DNA from: Arthrobacter ipis
Lineage (GTDB): Bacteria > Actinomycetota > Actinomycetes > Actinomycetales > Micrococcaceae
Assembly (NCBI RefSeq): GCF_014694315.1
Contig: NZ_JAAOXD010000001.1
Location: 772,756 to 836,755 of the forward strand
Direction of reading: 5' to 3'
DNA length: 64,000 bases
The position numbers and the translations under genes were made by a program. Of the stretch, positions 32,639 to 40,632 are shown piece by piece. Below the pieces are notes generated by a model that ran no database searches, was not told the origin of the DNA, and saw only the letters and a list, made by a program, of their open reading frames with translations. Positions within the stretch are counted from its first letter, which is position 1. Every line of letters begins with the position of its first letter.

Positions 32639-33889
32639 TCAGCCGGTCTTGGCCCGCTGTTCCAGCCGCTCCAGTGCCGAGTGGAGCAGGTCTGTGCTCC
32701 GGCGCTCATCGATGACGATCGACGCCCCGAGCGCCGCAACAATGACAAGCAGGCAGACGGGAACCGGGACGCCCGTGCCCGCCAGTGCCACGCTTCCCGC
32801 GAGCAGAACCACCACCCCGGTGGTGACGGCGATGAGGGTGCGGTCCACGCACGTCATGACGCTGAAGAGTGCCGTGAGCGAGACCTTGAACAGGGCCACG
32901 GGAACGGCGATGCTGGCGACGGCGACGGCGGCGCTGATGTGGGCGGCGTGGTCGATGTAGTACGCGGCGACGTGCAGGCCAGCGCCCGTGGCGGCGATTG
33001 CGGCAAAGACAGGGATGTGGCCGTAGCCGAAGAAGTAGGAACGGTGCCGCTGCAGGTGCAGCGCCCGGCCGGCGGGCAGGATGAAGTAAATCCACCACAT
33101 GCTGAAGGCCAGCGCGGTGCCGCCGAAACCCACCAAGGCGGCATCAACCGACCAGCCATGGTTGGCCACGATGGCCCGGAGTGTCTCGACGGCGCCGATG
33201 AGGCATTCGCCGAGCGCGATGATGGCCAGCAGGCCGTAGCGTTCGGCGATGTGGTGGGCGTGCCAGGGCGTGGTGGCGTTCCGCTCGGCGGCGTACGGAG
33301 TGGCCAGCTCCAAGACATACAGCGGTGCAATCATCAGGAAGGTGGTGGCGACGTCCGCCTGGATGAACAGCACAGCGATCCACCCAAGCTGGACCACTGC
33401 CAGGTATCCCGCATAGCGCAAGCACGTCTGCCTGCGGGCTGGATCCTGCCGGGCAGCACGCAGCCACTGGAAGACCAGGGCAAGCCTCATGATGACGTAG
33501 CCGCCGACGATGGCCGTGTTCTCCACGTGCCTCCCCTCCCCCAGGGAGTGGAACATGGGCTCGATGCCCATCGCCAGGATCAGGACACCGAGCAACTGAA
33601 CCATGGTGACCACCCGGAACACCCAGTCGTCGGTGTCGTAGGCGCTGGCGAACCATGTGAAATTGATCCACGCCCAGATCACGGCAAACATCGCGAAGGA
33701 AAAGCCGAGTAGCCCGGCGCCGAAGTGTCCCTCCGCGATCTCGTGGGCGAACTGGCTGCCGGCCACCCCGAAGGCGATCACGAAGGTCAGGTCGAAAAAG
33801 AGTTCCAGTGGGGTGGCTGTCCGGTGCGGCTGGTGCGGATCCCGGCCTCCCATGCGGGCCACGGCGTGCCGAAGCGGATTAGAGGGCAT
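32639..33889 (-). CDS. Low temperature requirement protein A family
   Basis: A 416-residue polytopic membrane protein of the LtrA family. About 10-11 hydrophobic helices are visible, starting with PLELFFDLTFVIAFGV, then WAWINFTWFASAYDTDD and WHAHHIAERYGLLAIIALGE. Conserved His and Asp residues line the helices. The family is named for cold-sensitive Listeria mutants, but its molecular activity is unknown. The start follows MPSNPLRH. The preceding gene on the strand (33893-34225) ends three bases before this one, so the two are co-transcribed. Confidence 0.9.
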   Translation of the reverse strand: MPSNPLRHAVARMGGRDPHQPHRTATPLELFFDLTFVIAFGVAGSQFAHEIAEGHFGAGLLGFSFAMFAVIWAWINFTWFASAYDTDDWVFRVVTMVQLLGVLILAMGIEPMFHSLGEGRHVENTAIVGGYVIMRLALVFQWLRAARQDPARRQTCLRYAGYLAVVQLGWIAVLFIQADVATTFLMIAPLYVLELATPYAAERNATTPWHAHHIAERYGLLAIIALGECLIGAVETLRAIVANHGWSVDAALVGFGGTALAFSMWWIYFILPAGRALHLQRHRSYFFGYGHIPVFAAIAATGAGLHVAAYYIDHAAHISAAVAVASIAVPVALFKVSLTALFSVMTCVDRTLIAVTTGVVVLLAGSVALAGTGVPVPVCLLVIVAALGASIVIDERRSTDLLHSALERLEQRAKTG

Positions 33890-33892
33890 GAA

Positions 33893-34225
33893 TCAAACAG
33901 TAGCGCGTCCACGCGCCCGCCAGAGCAGGGCGATGTATGCCAGGTCGAAAACGCTGCACAGACCGCCGAGGCCAAGAATCAGGGGCGAATTTCCGTACCC
34001 GCCGTAGACGATGGTGGGGGCAAGGGTGCCGATCCACTTGGCCACGGCGATGACGAGCAACTGGCCGCGGCCACTGCCGCGCGAGGCTAACATCGCGATG
34101 AACAAACCGGACATCAGAAGGTTCTGCAGGAATGCGGCGTACTTGGTGGCGTCGTCCCAGCCGAACTCGGCCACGAACAGCAGCTGCACCGCGAACGATG
34201 TGCCCAGCCTGACCGCCTCCGACAT
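33893..34225 (-). CDS. Small polytopic membrane protein upstream of LtrA
   Basis: A 110-residue protein with three to four hydrophobic segments (FAVQLLFVAEFGWDD, FLQNLLMSGLFIAMLAS, GQLLVIAVAKWIGTLAPT, LGLGGLCSVFDLAYIALLW). No family is recognised. The ATG at 34225 is preferred; another start at 34255 would add 10 residues. It is separated from LtrA by three bases on the same strand, so it is likely co-translated and may work with it. Confidence 0.6.
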   Translation of the reverse strand: MSEAVRLGTSFAVQLLFVAEFGWDDATKYAAFLQNLLMSGLFIAMLASRGSGRGQLLVIAVAKWIGTLAPTIVYGGYGNSPLILGLGGLCSVFDLAYIALLWRARGRATV

Positions 34226-34300
34226 ACACGACGGTTCAGGCCACTCCGCTGACAATGGTGAGAAACAGGATCACGTTGCTCCTCTCCCAGTGGCCATTTC

Positions 34301-34354
34301 GACGGTTCCCTGCATGCTAGACGTTTGCCGCGGTCGATTCGGCAGGGAACCGTC
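34301..34354 (-). terminator. Terminator of the GNAT-AAA+ gene
   Basis: GACGGTTCCCTGC (34301-34313) pairs perfectly with 34342-34354 across a 28-base loop. It starts nine bases beyond the stop of the minus-strand GNAT-AAA+ gene. Confidence 0.65.
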
Positions 34355-34363
34355 TAAACGGCG

Positions 34364-35680
34364 CTAGACGCGGCCGAGGGCGTCGATGTCCTCCAGGAAC
34401 TCCTGGTGCACCTCATCGCTGACGGTGGTGCGGGTGTCCGCGATGGCGTCGAGGTAGTCCTGGGTGGCGGGACCCTTCCGGACCGCCTCACGGACGGACA
34501 CGCCGCCCCCGGAAGCCAGCCCGCCGTCGTCGTACACTGCCTTTTCCAGCGCACGCTGGGATGCGCTGCGCGCGGCAAACTCGATGTCCGCGGGGGAAAA
34601 GCCCTTGGTCCGGTCCACGAGCTGCTCCACGTCCACGTCGTCCACGACGGCGGCGGGGATGAAGCGCTGCCACATTGCTTCGCGCGCCTGCCGGTCGGGG
34701 AGGCCGATGGGGATCACGTAGTCGAACCGGCCGTGCCGCAGGAATGCGGAGTCGAGGGAGCGGATGAAGTTGGTGGCGCAGACCAGGATGCGGCCGGGCT
34801 GTTCGCGGAAGGCCGGGATGATCTTGAGCAGTTCGTTGGTGACGCCCTGCAGCGGTGACGGCGGGTCCCCGGCGCGCTGGGAGGCGATCTCCTCCACCTC
34901 GTCGATGAACACGACGGCGTGCTCGAGTTCCGCGATCTCCAGGAACGTCTCCCGCAGTGCGCCTGCCAGTCCCTTGGGGTCGGAGGCCAGCCGGGAGGGA
35001 AAGACTTCGACAAAGGGCCACTCCAACCGGGAGGCGATGGCCTTGGCGAAGGTGGTCTTGCCGGTCCCTGGGGGCCCGAACAGCACCACGGCCCGCGGCG
35101 GCACCACACCGAACTCGTCGGCGAGGTCCGCCTCGGCCAGCGGGAGGACCAGGCGGCGCTCCAGGAGCTCTTTCTCCCGGCGCATCCCGGCCACGTTCTC
35201 CCACAGGTCCCGGGCCAGGATGCGGCCGCCCAGCAGGCCCAGCGGCTCGAGTTCCTGCCGCTGCACGGGGATGGTGCGCTCGAAGTAGCGCAGGTTTTTC
35301 TTGAGCACGAAGCCGCGGCTCAGGAAGGCCTCCACCCGGGTCTCCGACTCGGGCATCAGGGCCGAAAGCTTGTTCAGCCCGTGCGGCGCCATCCGGTTTT
35401 CGACGGCGGCCAGCAGGGAAGTGCCGATGCCCCGGCCGCGGAATTCCGGCAGCGTGGCCAGGAAAACGACCCAGCCCTGGTCATGGGCGGCACGGCCGAC
35501 GGCGGCACCCACCACCTGGTCGCCGAGGACGGCCACCACGGCATGGTCCTTCTCGCACGATGCCAGCACCTCGGAGAGCGCGTAGACAGGCTCGACGTTG
35601 GTGGCCTTCAGCGACTCCCAGAGGTGCAGGATGCCGTCCAGGTCCGCGGAGTGGAAGTCCCGGATCCGCCAGTTGGTCAT
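34364..35680 (-). CDS. GNAT acetyltransferase fused to an AAA+ ATPase
   Basis: A 438-residue two-domain protein. The N-terminal domain (1-135) is GNAT: FLATLPEFRGRGIGTSLLAA holds the acetyl-CoA pyrophosphate loop at residues 81-86. The second domain (about 165-400) is a classical AAA+ ATPase: GPPGTGKTT is Walker A at 202-209, VVFIDEVEE Walker B at 256-264, CATNFIRSLD contains sensor 1 (Asn304), and RHGRFD holds arginine-finger candidates near 315-318. The AAA+ part resembles the FtsH/Cdc48/proteasomal ATPase group more than helicase loaders. No protease or substrate domain is present. It could acetylate proteins it unfolds, or use ATP to recruit substrates. GGGAGAGAACC precedes the ATG. Confidence 0.85.
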   Translation of the reverse strand: MTNWRIRDFHSADLDGILHLWESLKATNVEPVYALSEVLASCEKDHAVVAVLGDQVVGAAVGRAAHDQGWVVFLATLPEFRGRGIGTSLLAAVENRMAPHGLNKLSALMPESETRVEAFLSRGFVLKKNLRYFERTIPVQRQELEPLGLLGGRILARDLWENVAGMRREKELLERRLVLPLAEADLADEFGVVPPRAVVLFGPPGTGKTTFAKAIASRLEWPFVEVFPSRLASDPKGLAGALRETFLEIAELEHAVVFIDEVEEIASQRAGDPPSPLQGVTNELLKIIPAFREQPGRILVCATNFIRSLDSAFLRHGRFDYVIPIGLPDRQAREAMWQRFIPAAVVDDVDVEQLVDRTKGFSPADIEFAARSASQRALEKAVYDDGGLASGGGVSVREAVRKGPATQDYLDAIADTRTTVSDEVHQEFLEDIDALGRV

Positions 35681-35789
35681 GAGGTTCTCTCCCGTGGTTC
35701 GACGTTGAGCCAGTTGTGAGCTGCTCAGCCGAGCATAGGCGATGGCGCGCCGGCACGGGGTTGCAGGTGCGTTGCGTTACGCGGAGGGG

Positions 35790-36314
35790 TCATTGGTTCG
35801 CTGCGTCCACGGACGCGTCCCTGTGTGCGTCCCTGTGTGCGTCCTTGGACGCGGCGCCCCTGCGGAAATGGTGGGTGCGCTCGTGGTCATCCGTGGTGTG
35901 CACCACCAGGACCGGGCACTCGGTGTGCGCGACGCAGGCGGTGCTCACCGAGCCGAGGTGCAGGCCCATGAATCCGCCGTGGCCCCTGCGCCCGACCACC
36001 AGCATCGCGGCTCCGGCGGCCGCGTCCACCAGCGTGGCCGGTGCCGGACCGCGCACCAGCTCACTGGTCAGGGTCTCCGGGACGTCCGGACCGAATGCCT
36101 TGTCGATGGACTGGGCCAGGACCTTGGCAGCCGAGGCTTCGAACGCCTCGAAATCCGGGGGGATGTACCCGGCATACATTTCCGGGAAGTGCCAGCAGGC
36201 CACGGCATGGACGCGGGCACCCAGGCCCGGTGCCAACCGTGCCGCCAGGCGGAGGGCCTCAACCGAGGAGTCCGAGCCGTCCACGCCAACAACCACTTTG
36301 CCTTCAGCATCCAT
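35790..36314 (-). CDS. Universal stress protein
   Basis: A 174-residue single-domain Usp. The ATP-binding fold is visible as VVVGVDGSDSSVEALRLA and the conserved late loop as MLVVGRRGHGGFMGLHLGSVS. AGGAG precedes the ATG at 36314. The C-terminus ends in three near-copies of a four-residue unit, DAHRDAHRDAS, encoded by the 12-bp tandem repeat at 35815-35844. The Usp gene lies beside the MBL-rhodanese gene on the same strand, 66 bases apart, so the two may share control. Usps generally bind ATP and help survival in stasis. Confidence 0.92.
   Translation of the reverse strand: MDAEGKVVVGVDGSDSSVEALRLAARLAPGLGARVHAVACWHFPEMYAGYIPPDFEAFEASAAKVLAQSIDKAFGPDVPETLTSELVRGPAPATLVDAAAGAAMLVVGRRGHGGFMGLHLGSVSTACVAHTECPVLVVHTTDDHERTHHFRRGAASKDAHRDAHRDASVDAANQ
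35815..35844 (-). repeat. 12-bp tandem repeat in the usp gene
   Basis: GCGTCCCTGTGT occurs twice, with a partial third copy, and keeps the reading frame. It encodes the DAHR repeat at the Usp C-terminus, which lies outside the conserved domain and may vary between strains. Confidence 0.75.
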
Positions 36315-36380
36315 CGTTGTTCTCCTTTGCAACCTCGACTTCGCAACTCCGGCCGGATGCCCCGGTCGCGGATAGGCCGG

Positions 36381-37751
36381 TCACTGCCGCTGCAGCGGCT
36401 GTATCTGCAGGGGGACCCCGGCGGCCGCGGCGTCCCGGAAATGGGCATCGATCTGCACCACGTCCTTCCCCGCCCGCTGCAGCAGGCTGGCAGCGACGCC
36501 TGCGCGGTAGCCGGTGGCGCAGTGCACCCAGAGGCACCCCGCAGGCAGTTCGCCGAGGCGGTCCAGCAGCTCGTGCAGCGGCACGTTAAGGGCGCCTGCC
36601 ACGTGCGAGGCGGCAAACTCGTCGCTGCGCCGCACGTCCAGTACGGGGTCGCCGTCGGGCTTTTCATGAACGACGGCGGGCCAGCCGGCCCGGGGATAAG
36701 AGGCGACGGGGGCTCCCGGCGCCAGTTCGCCGGGTTCTGTTCCCACCGCGGCCGCCGGGCGGTCGATGCCGATGCGGGAAAGGTCGCGGATGGCGTCCTG
36801 CAGATCCTCCCGGCTGCCGACGAGCGTCAGCTTTTCGCCCCAGGGGAGAACCCAGCCGAGGTAGGAACTGAAGCTTCGTCCCGAGCCGTATTCGAAGCTG
36901 ACGGTGCCCCGCAGGTGGTTGCTGGCGAACAGCACGCGGTGGCGCAGGTCAACCACCCATTCGCCGTTCGCCAGCCGCTCCGTCAGCTCAGCGGCGCCGA
37001 GTGACTCCCGCAGGCTCAGGTCCGCGGGCTCGGGGCCGGTCATGTTGATGGGGGCCATGTGAGCGTAATAGGAAGGGTACGCGGAGAGATTGGCCATGAG
37101 CTCGGCCGCGAAGTGTTCGGGATCCGGGTCCGCCAATGCGTGGTTGGCGTCGCGCTGCTCCGCAATGGTCGACGTCTCAGCATGCGCGGCGGGTCCGACC
37201 GAGCAGAACGAGCCGAATCCGTGGGTGGGGTAGAGGGCAGCATCGGGTCCGGCCTCGTCGGCGAGCCGGTGGACGGATGTGTACTGGTCCCGTGTCAGCC
37301 CCGCGGTGTCTCCGGGACCGAGAAGATCGGTGCGGCCCACGGAGCCGAAGAGCAGGCTGCCGCCGGAAAACACGGCCCGGCCCGGACCGTCCGTGACGAT
37401 GTAGGACAGGTGCGTGTGGGTATGCCCGGGAGTGGCCACTGCCCGGAGTGTGAGCCCGCCGATCTGGATCGTTTGGCCGTCCTCAACAGGCTCCCGTTCA
37501 TACGCCACCTGGTCCGCGGCGTTCACCAGGTATTTGGCACCGTGGGCGCGGGCGAGGATCAGGCCGCCGGTGAGGTAGTCGTTGTGGACATGGGTTTCGG
37601 CGACGTGGGTGATCCGCACGCCGGCATTCCTCGCGGCCTCCTCGATGCGGTCCGTGTCCCGCTGGGCATCAACCACCAGCGCCACGCGGCCGTCATGAAC
37701 CAAGTAGCTACGGTCCCCGAGCTGCGGGGTTTCGATGACAACGACGTCCAT
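36381..37751 (-). CDS. MBL-fold hydrolase fused to rhodanese domains
   Basis: A 456-residue protein. Residues 1-250 form a metallo-beta-lactamase domain of the persulfide-dioxygenase type: THVHNDYLTGGLILA is the metal-binding motif (with Tyr after Asp, as is common in this subgroup), then TPGHTHTHLSYIV and LYPTHGFGSFC. Residues about 260-350 resemble a degenerate rhodanese without a catalytic Cys. Residues 360-456 form a complete rhodanese with LWVHCATGYRAG, whose Cys is the active site. It probably oxidises glutathione or other thiol persulfides and moves sulfane sulfur. ATG 37751 is chosen because the family begins there. Confidence 0.9.
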   Translation of the reverse strand: MDVVVIETPQLGDRSYLVHDGRVALVVDAQRDTDRIEEAARNAGVRITHVAETHVHNDYLTGGLILARAHGAKYLVNAADQVAYEREPVEDGQTIQIGGLTLRAVATPGHTHTHLSYIVTDGPGRAVFSGGSLLFGSVGRTDLLGPGDTAGLTRDQYTSVHRLADEAGPDAALYPTHGFGSFCSVGPAAHAETSTIAEQRDANHALADPDPEHFAAELMANLSAYPSYYAHMAPINMTGPEPADLSLRESLGAAELTERLANGEWVVDLRHRVLFASNHLRGTVSFEYGSGRSFSSYLGWVLPWGEKLTLVGSREDLQDAIRDLSRIGIDRPAAAVGTEPGELAPGAPVASYPRAGWPAVVHEKPDGDPVLDVRRSDEFAASHVAGALNVPLHELLDRLGELPAGCLWVHCATGYRAGVAASLLQRAGKDVVQIDAHFRDAAAAGVPLQIQPLQRQ

Positions 37752-37976
37752 TCGTCCGGCCCTTCGACGCACCGCGGAGGCGCCACTCATCGCGGGCCTC
37801 GCCCCGGATGCCTCCATGGTAGGCCGAATGGCGGCAGAAGGAACCTGCCCGCCGTAGGGCGCTTGGCATTTCTGCACCACTTTCACCGTACCCCCGAGTG
37901 TGCGCGCCCGCGTTGCCGCGGCCGAAGGTTCAGCCGGCACGGGAAAGCGGTGCAAAAATGCGTGGACTTGGCAGGA

Positions 37977-39353
37977 TTATCCGGCCGGCCTGATGTTTTG
38001 GTTGATGTGAAACAGGTTGCCGGGGTCGTACTTGGCCTTCACTTGGGCGAGCCGGGAGTAGTTCCCTGCGTACGTGTCCTCGATGTGCGGCTGGTCGTCG
38101 GCATCGAGGAAGTTCACGTAGCCTGCACCGGATCCGAGGGGGTGGAGCTCGGCATAGTACTCGCGCACCCACTTCGTGTTGGCTTCGTTGTGGGCCGGAT
38201 CCTCCCAATGGCAGGCGATGTCCACGGCGAAGTTGACGTCCCGGTACGGGAATGCGGTCTCGTCCCGCCCGACCCGCTGGACGGCACCGTTCATCGGGTA
38301 GAAGTGGTTTGCCGTCTGGACGCTGGGAATGCCCTCCCCGAACTTCTTGGCGACACTGACAACGTCATCGGTTATGGCGGGCAGGAACTCGGACTTCCAG
38401 TAGGCTTGCAGGCCCTTCGGATACATGGGGTCGAAGAGCGTGTTGAGAACCGTGTAGGGAAGGGGACCTAGAAAGGAGCCGGCGACGGGAGCAACATCAA
38501 GGAACGGCTGCCATTGACGCTCACCCTCGTTGTGAGGGCCTGCCCAGCCGCCCACCAGCACAACCACGGGCTTTCCGTGATACTCCTCAGGCAGGAACGG
38601 GACCGGCGGACCCTGGTGGAAGCCGAGGAACACGCCCATTTCCTCCGGTGCCGTGGCGATGTACTCCCTGAAGAGCCCGGCCACTGCTTCGGCATGTTCC
38701 AGCAGGTAAATAATCACTCCGCCGTAGAGAACATCAACGGGGTGCACGTTGAACTCAAAGGAAGTCACGACGCCGAAGTTGCCCGTCCCGCCGCGCAGAG
38801 CCCAGAAGAGGTCCTCATTTTCCGTGGCGCTGGCGACCACAAATTTCCCGTCGGCAGTCACCACGTCCGCGGATTTCAGGTTGTCACACGACAGCCCGTA
38901 CTTCCGCGCGAGATAGCCGATGCCTCCGCCCAGAGTCAGTCCCGCAACGCCCGTGGATCCGATGATGCCACCCGTGGTGGCCAGCCCAAAAGCGCTGGTG
39001 GCGTGGTTAAAGTCTGCCCACGTCGTACCCGCTTCAGCCCGGGCCGTGGAATCCACAGGGTTGACCCGCACCCCCCGGCAGCCTGCGAAGTCGATGACGA
39101 GGGCGCCGTCATGTGTCCCGAAACCGGGCGCGCTGTGGCCGCCGCCGCGTAGCGCCAGATCCAAGCCTGCGTCGCGCGCAAAATTCACGCCCGCAATGAC
39201 GTCCGCGACCTGCGACACACGCAGGATGGCCGCAGGGCGTCTGTCGATCATTCCGTTGAAAACCGCCCGCGCGGCGTCATAGTCTGCGTGGTCGCTCGTG
39301 ATGACTTGGCCCCGTACTTTTTCCTGCAAGGCCTGGAAGGAGTTGTTGTCCAT
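37977..39353 (-). CDS. FAD-binding oxidoreductase, BBE-like
   Basis: A 458-residue flavoprotein of the PCMH/berberine-bridge family. RGGGHSAPGFGTHDG includes His73, the site of covalent 8-alpha-histidyl FAD attachment. GVAGLTLGGGIGYLARKYG is the second FAD segment. The C-terminal BBE motif DPGNLFHINQNI closes the protein (KAKYDPGNLFHINQN). The second covalent Cys that bicovalent members carry is not visible in TGGIIGSTGVAGL, so a single covalent link is expected. The substrate is probably a sugar, alkaloid or phenolic; it cannot be assigned. Its ATG at 39353 sits behind a long noncoding region. Confidence 0.88.
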   Translation of the reverse strand: MDNNSFQALQEKVRGQVITSDHADYDAARAVFNGMIDRRPAAILRVSQVADVIAGVNFARDAGLDLALRGGGHSAPGFGTHDGALVIDFAGCRGVRVNPVDSTARAEAGTTWADFNHATSAFGLATTGGIIGSTGVAGLTLGGGIGYLARKYGLSCDNLKSADVVTADGKFVVASATENEDLFWALRGGTGNFGVVTSFEFNVHPVDVLYGGVIIYLLEHAEAVAGLFREYIATAPEEMGVFLGFHQGPPVPFLPEEYHGKPVVVLVGGWAGPHNEGERQWQPFLDVAPVAGSFLGPLPYTVLNTLFDPMYPKGLQAYWKSEFLPAITDDVVSVAKKFGEGIPSVQTANHFYPMNGAVQRVGRDETAFPYRDVNFAVDIACHWEDPAHNEANTKWVREYYAELHPLGSGAGYVNFLDADDQPHIEDTYAGNYSRLAQVKAKYDPGNLFHINQNIRPAG

Positions 39354-39764
39354 GGAGTGCTCCGATTCGTCCGAGGGCCGTACGCCCGGACACTGGGCGC
39401 GGCAGTGGTACGGCCGCGCTGGCGGCTGGTTTTGCAGCCGGTGCGGGCGGCCCTCCTGCAGGGGCAACGGGCCCGGCGGGGGGCGTCCACAGCGGCGGAG
39501 ACCGGATGCACCTTGGCAGGGTGGCAGCGTCGTGCGGTCTGCCGTGGCGTGATTCAGATACGAGGCTGGCCCCCGTGTCGACGGGTTAGGGCCGGCGCCC
39601 GAGGTTTGGCGCGGCTAGTCGTAAGCTACTCCCGCCCCAAACAGCGGTCAACAGCCGAAAACTAGGCACGCTTAAGTGCGAACGGACACTTGGGGCCGTC
39701 GGGTTGGGGCCTCAAGTGTCCGTTCGCGCTCAGGCCGGGCTGAGCTGCAGGGGTGGGTTGCGGG
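39354..39764. other. 411-base region without a recognised gene
   Basis: This gap separates the FAD oxidoreductase from the small membrane protein gene, both on the minus strand. Its open frames lack family similarity and have the pattern of GC-rich shadows. The right end contains the palindrome 39678-39727. The left part must contain the FAD oxidoreductase promoter, but no -35/-10 pair stands out. Confidence 0.5.
39678..39727. repeat. Large palindrome, copy B, terminator of the small membrane gene
   Basis: GCGAACGGACACTTGGGGCC (39678-39697) pairs with 39708-39727 with a single mismatch, across a 10-base loop. Sixteen or more bases of the arm are shared with the palindrome at 27936-28001. It lies 38 bases after the stop of the small membrane gene on the minus strand. 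Confidence 0.75.
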
Positions 39765-40010
39765 TTAGATCCGGTCAGCGGAGCCCGGGGTGGGGCGGTT
39801 GGCTATGACGGGGGACATGCCGGTGAAGCCTTCGCGGGCTTCGGCGATCTCGTGGATGCGTTTGCGGCAGGCGTACCAGCCGGCGACCATGAGGGCGATG
39901 GCGATGAGGGTGACCATGAGGGTCAGGGGTGAGTCGATGAAGACCATGATGAGTACGCCGACGAGGAAGAGCAGGGAGAGGTAGCCGGCGCTGCCAACAC
40001 CCTCAACCAC
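39765..40010 (-). CDS. Small two-helix membrane protein
   Basis: An 81-residue protein. Two hydrophobic helices are at about residues 10-25 (YLSLLFLVGVLIMVFID) and 28-47 (LTLMVTLIAIALMVAGWYA), followed by a short charged cytosolic tail (CRKRIHEIAEAREGF). No family is recognised. The GTG at 40010 begins the frame and no clear ribosome binding site lies before it. A duplicated 17-bp sequence occurs in the gap between it and the PPOX gene. Confidence 0.55.
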   Translation of the reverse strand: MVEGVGSAGYLSLLFLVGVLIMVFIDSPLTLMVTLIAIALMVAGWYACRKRIHEIAEAREGFTGMSPVIANRPTPGSADRI

Positions 40011-40013
40011 GCC

Positions 40014-40066
40014 GCTACGCGGAGGTTTTCAAACGAGGCAACGTATCCGGCTACGCGGAGGTTTTC
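40014..40066 (+). repeat. Duplicated 17-bp segment carrying a ribosome binding site
   Basis: GCTACGCGGAGGTTTTC occurs at 40014-40030 and again at 40050-40066, and the following 12 bases are also similar. In the second copy the changes create an ATG (40068) after GGAGG, the start of the PPOX gene. The first copy keeps the GGAGG but has no start codon. Confidence 0.75.
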
Positions 40067-40067
40067 T

Positions 40068-40604
40068 ATGAGTCAACGCGGACTCTGGCAGGACAGCTGG
40101 CTCCGGCGTAGGCTCTGGTGCATGGCAGCTGACGCGTCACCCGGCCCCTCGCCGGAGCCGGTGGAACATCTCGAATCCCGGCAGTGCTGGGACCTGCTGA
40201 GGCAGGTTTCGGTGGGCCGCCTCGCCGTGTGGGTGGAAGACCACCCGGACATCTTCCCGCTCAACTACACGGTGGACCACGGAACGCTGGTGTTCCGGAC
40301 AGGCACGGGAACCAAGCTTGGCGGCGCGCTGGGCGAAGCCCCGGTGGCGCTGGAGGCCGACGGCGTGGATGCCGTTTCGGGGCTGGCCTGGAGCGTCGTG
40401 GTCAAGGGCAAGGCCGCACCCGTCACCGGAATAGAGGAAGTGCTGGATTCCGCCTCGCTCTACCTCTTCCCGTGGCAGGCGGGACAGAAGGACCACTTCA
40501 TCCGCATCACGCCGTACTCGATCACCGGCAGGCGTTTCAAGGTTACCGCGCCGCTCACCTGGTGGACCCAGCTCAGCGGCGCGGTGAAGTCTTCGCCGGA
40601 GTGA
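40068..40604 (+). CDS. PPOX-class FMN-binding protein
   Basis: A 178-residue pyridoxamine-5-phosphate-oxidase-like split-barrel protein. The N-terminal part is variable; the core begins at HLESRQCWDLLRQVSVGRL. WVEDHPDIFPLNYTVDHGT and LVFRTGTGTKLGGALG are the FMN or F420 binding strands, and SGLAWSVVVKGKAAPV is the next. A role in FMN or F420-linked reduction or cofactor binding is plausible, but the cofactor cannot be assigned. The ATG at 40068 is supported by GGAGG; an ATG at 40122 would remove the variable lead and also has a TAGGCT box before it. It is convergent with the transglutaminase gene. Confidence 0.82.
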   Translation: MSQRGLWQDSWLRRRLWCMAADASPGPSPEPVEHLESRQCWDLLRQVSVGRLAVWVEDHPDIFPLNYTVDHGTLVFRTGTGTKLGGALGEAPVALEADGVDAVSGLAWSVVVKGKAAPVTGIEEVLDSASLYLFPWQAGQKDHFIRITPYSITGRRFKVTAPLTWWTQLSGAVKSSPE

Positions 40605-40632
40605 CTCTCGAGTAGAGCCCCGGACCGTGCGC

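Noticed and set aside
39354..39662. Hidden gene in the 411-base gap
   Set aside because: Frames there show no start with ribosome site, no conserved motif and no usual codon bias.
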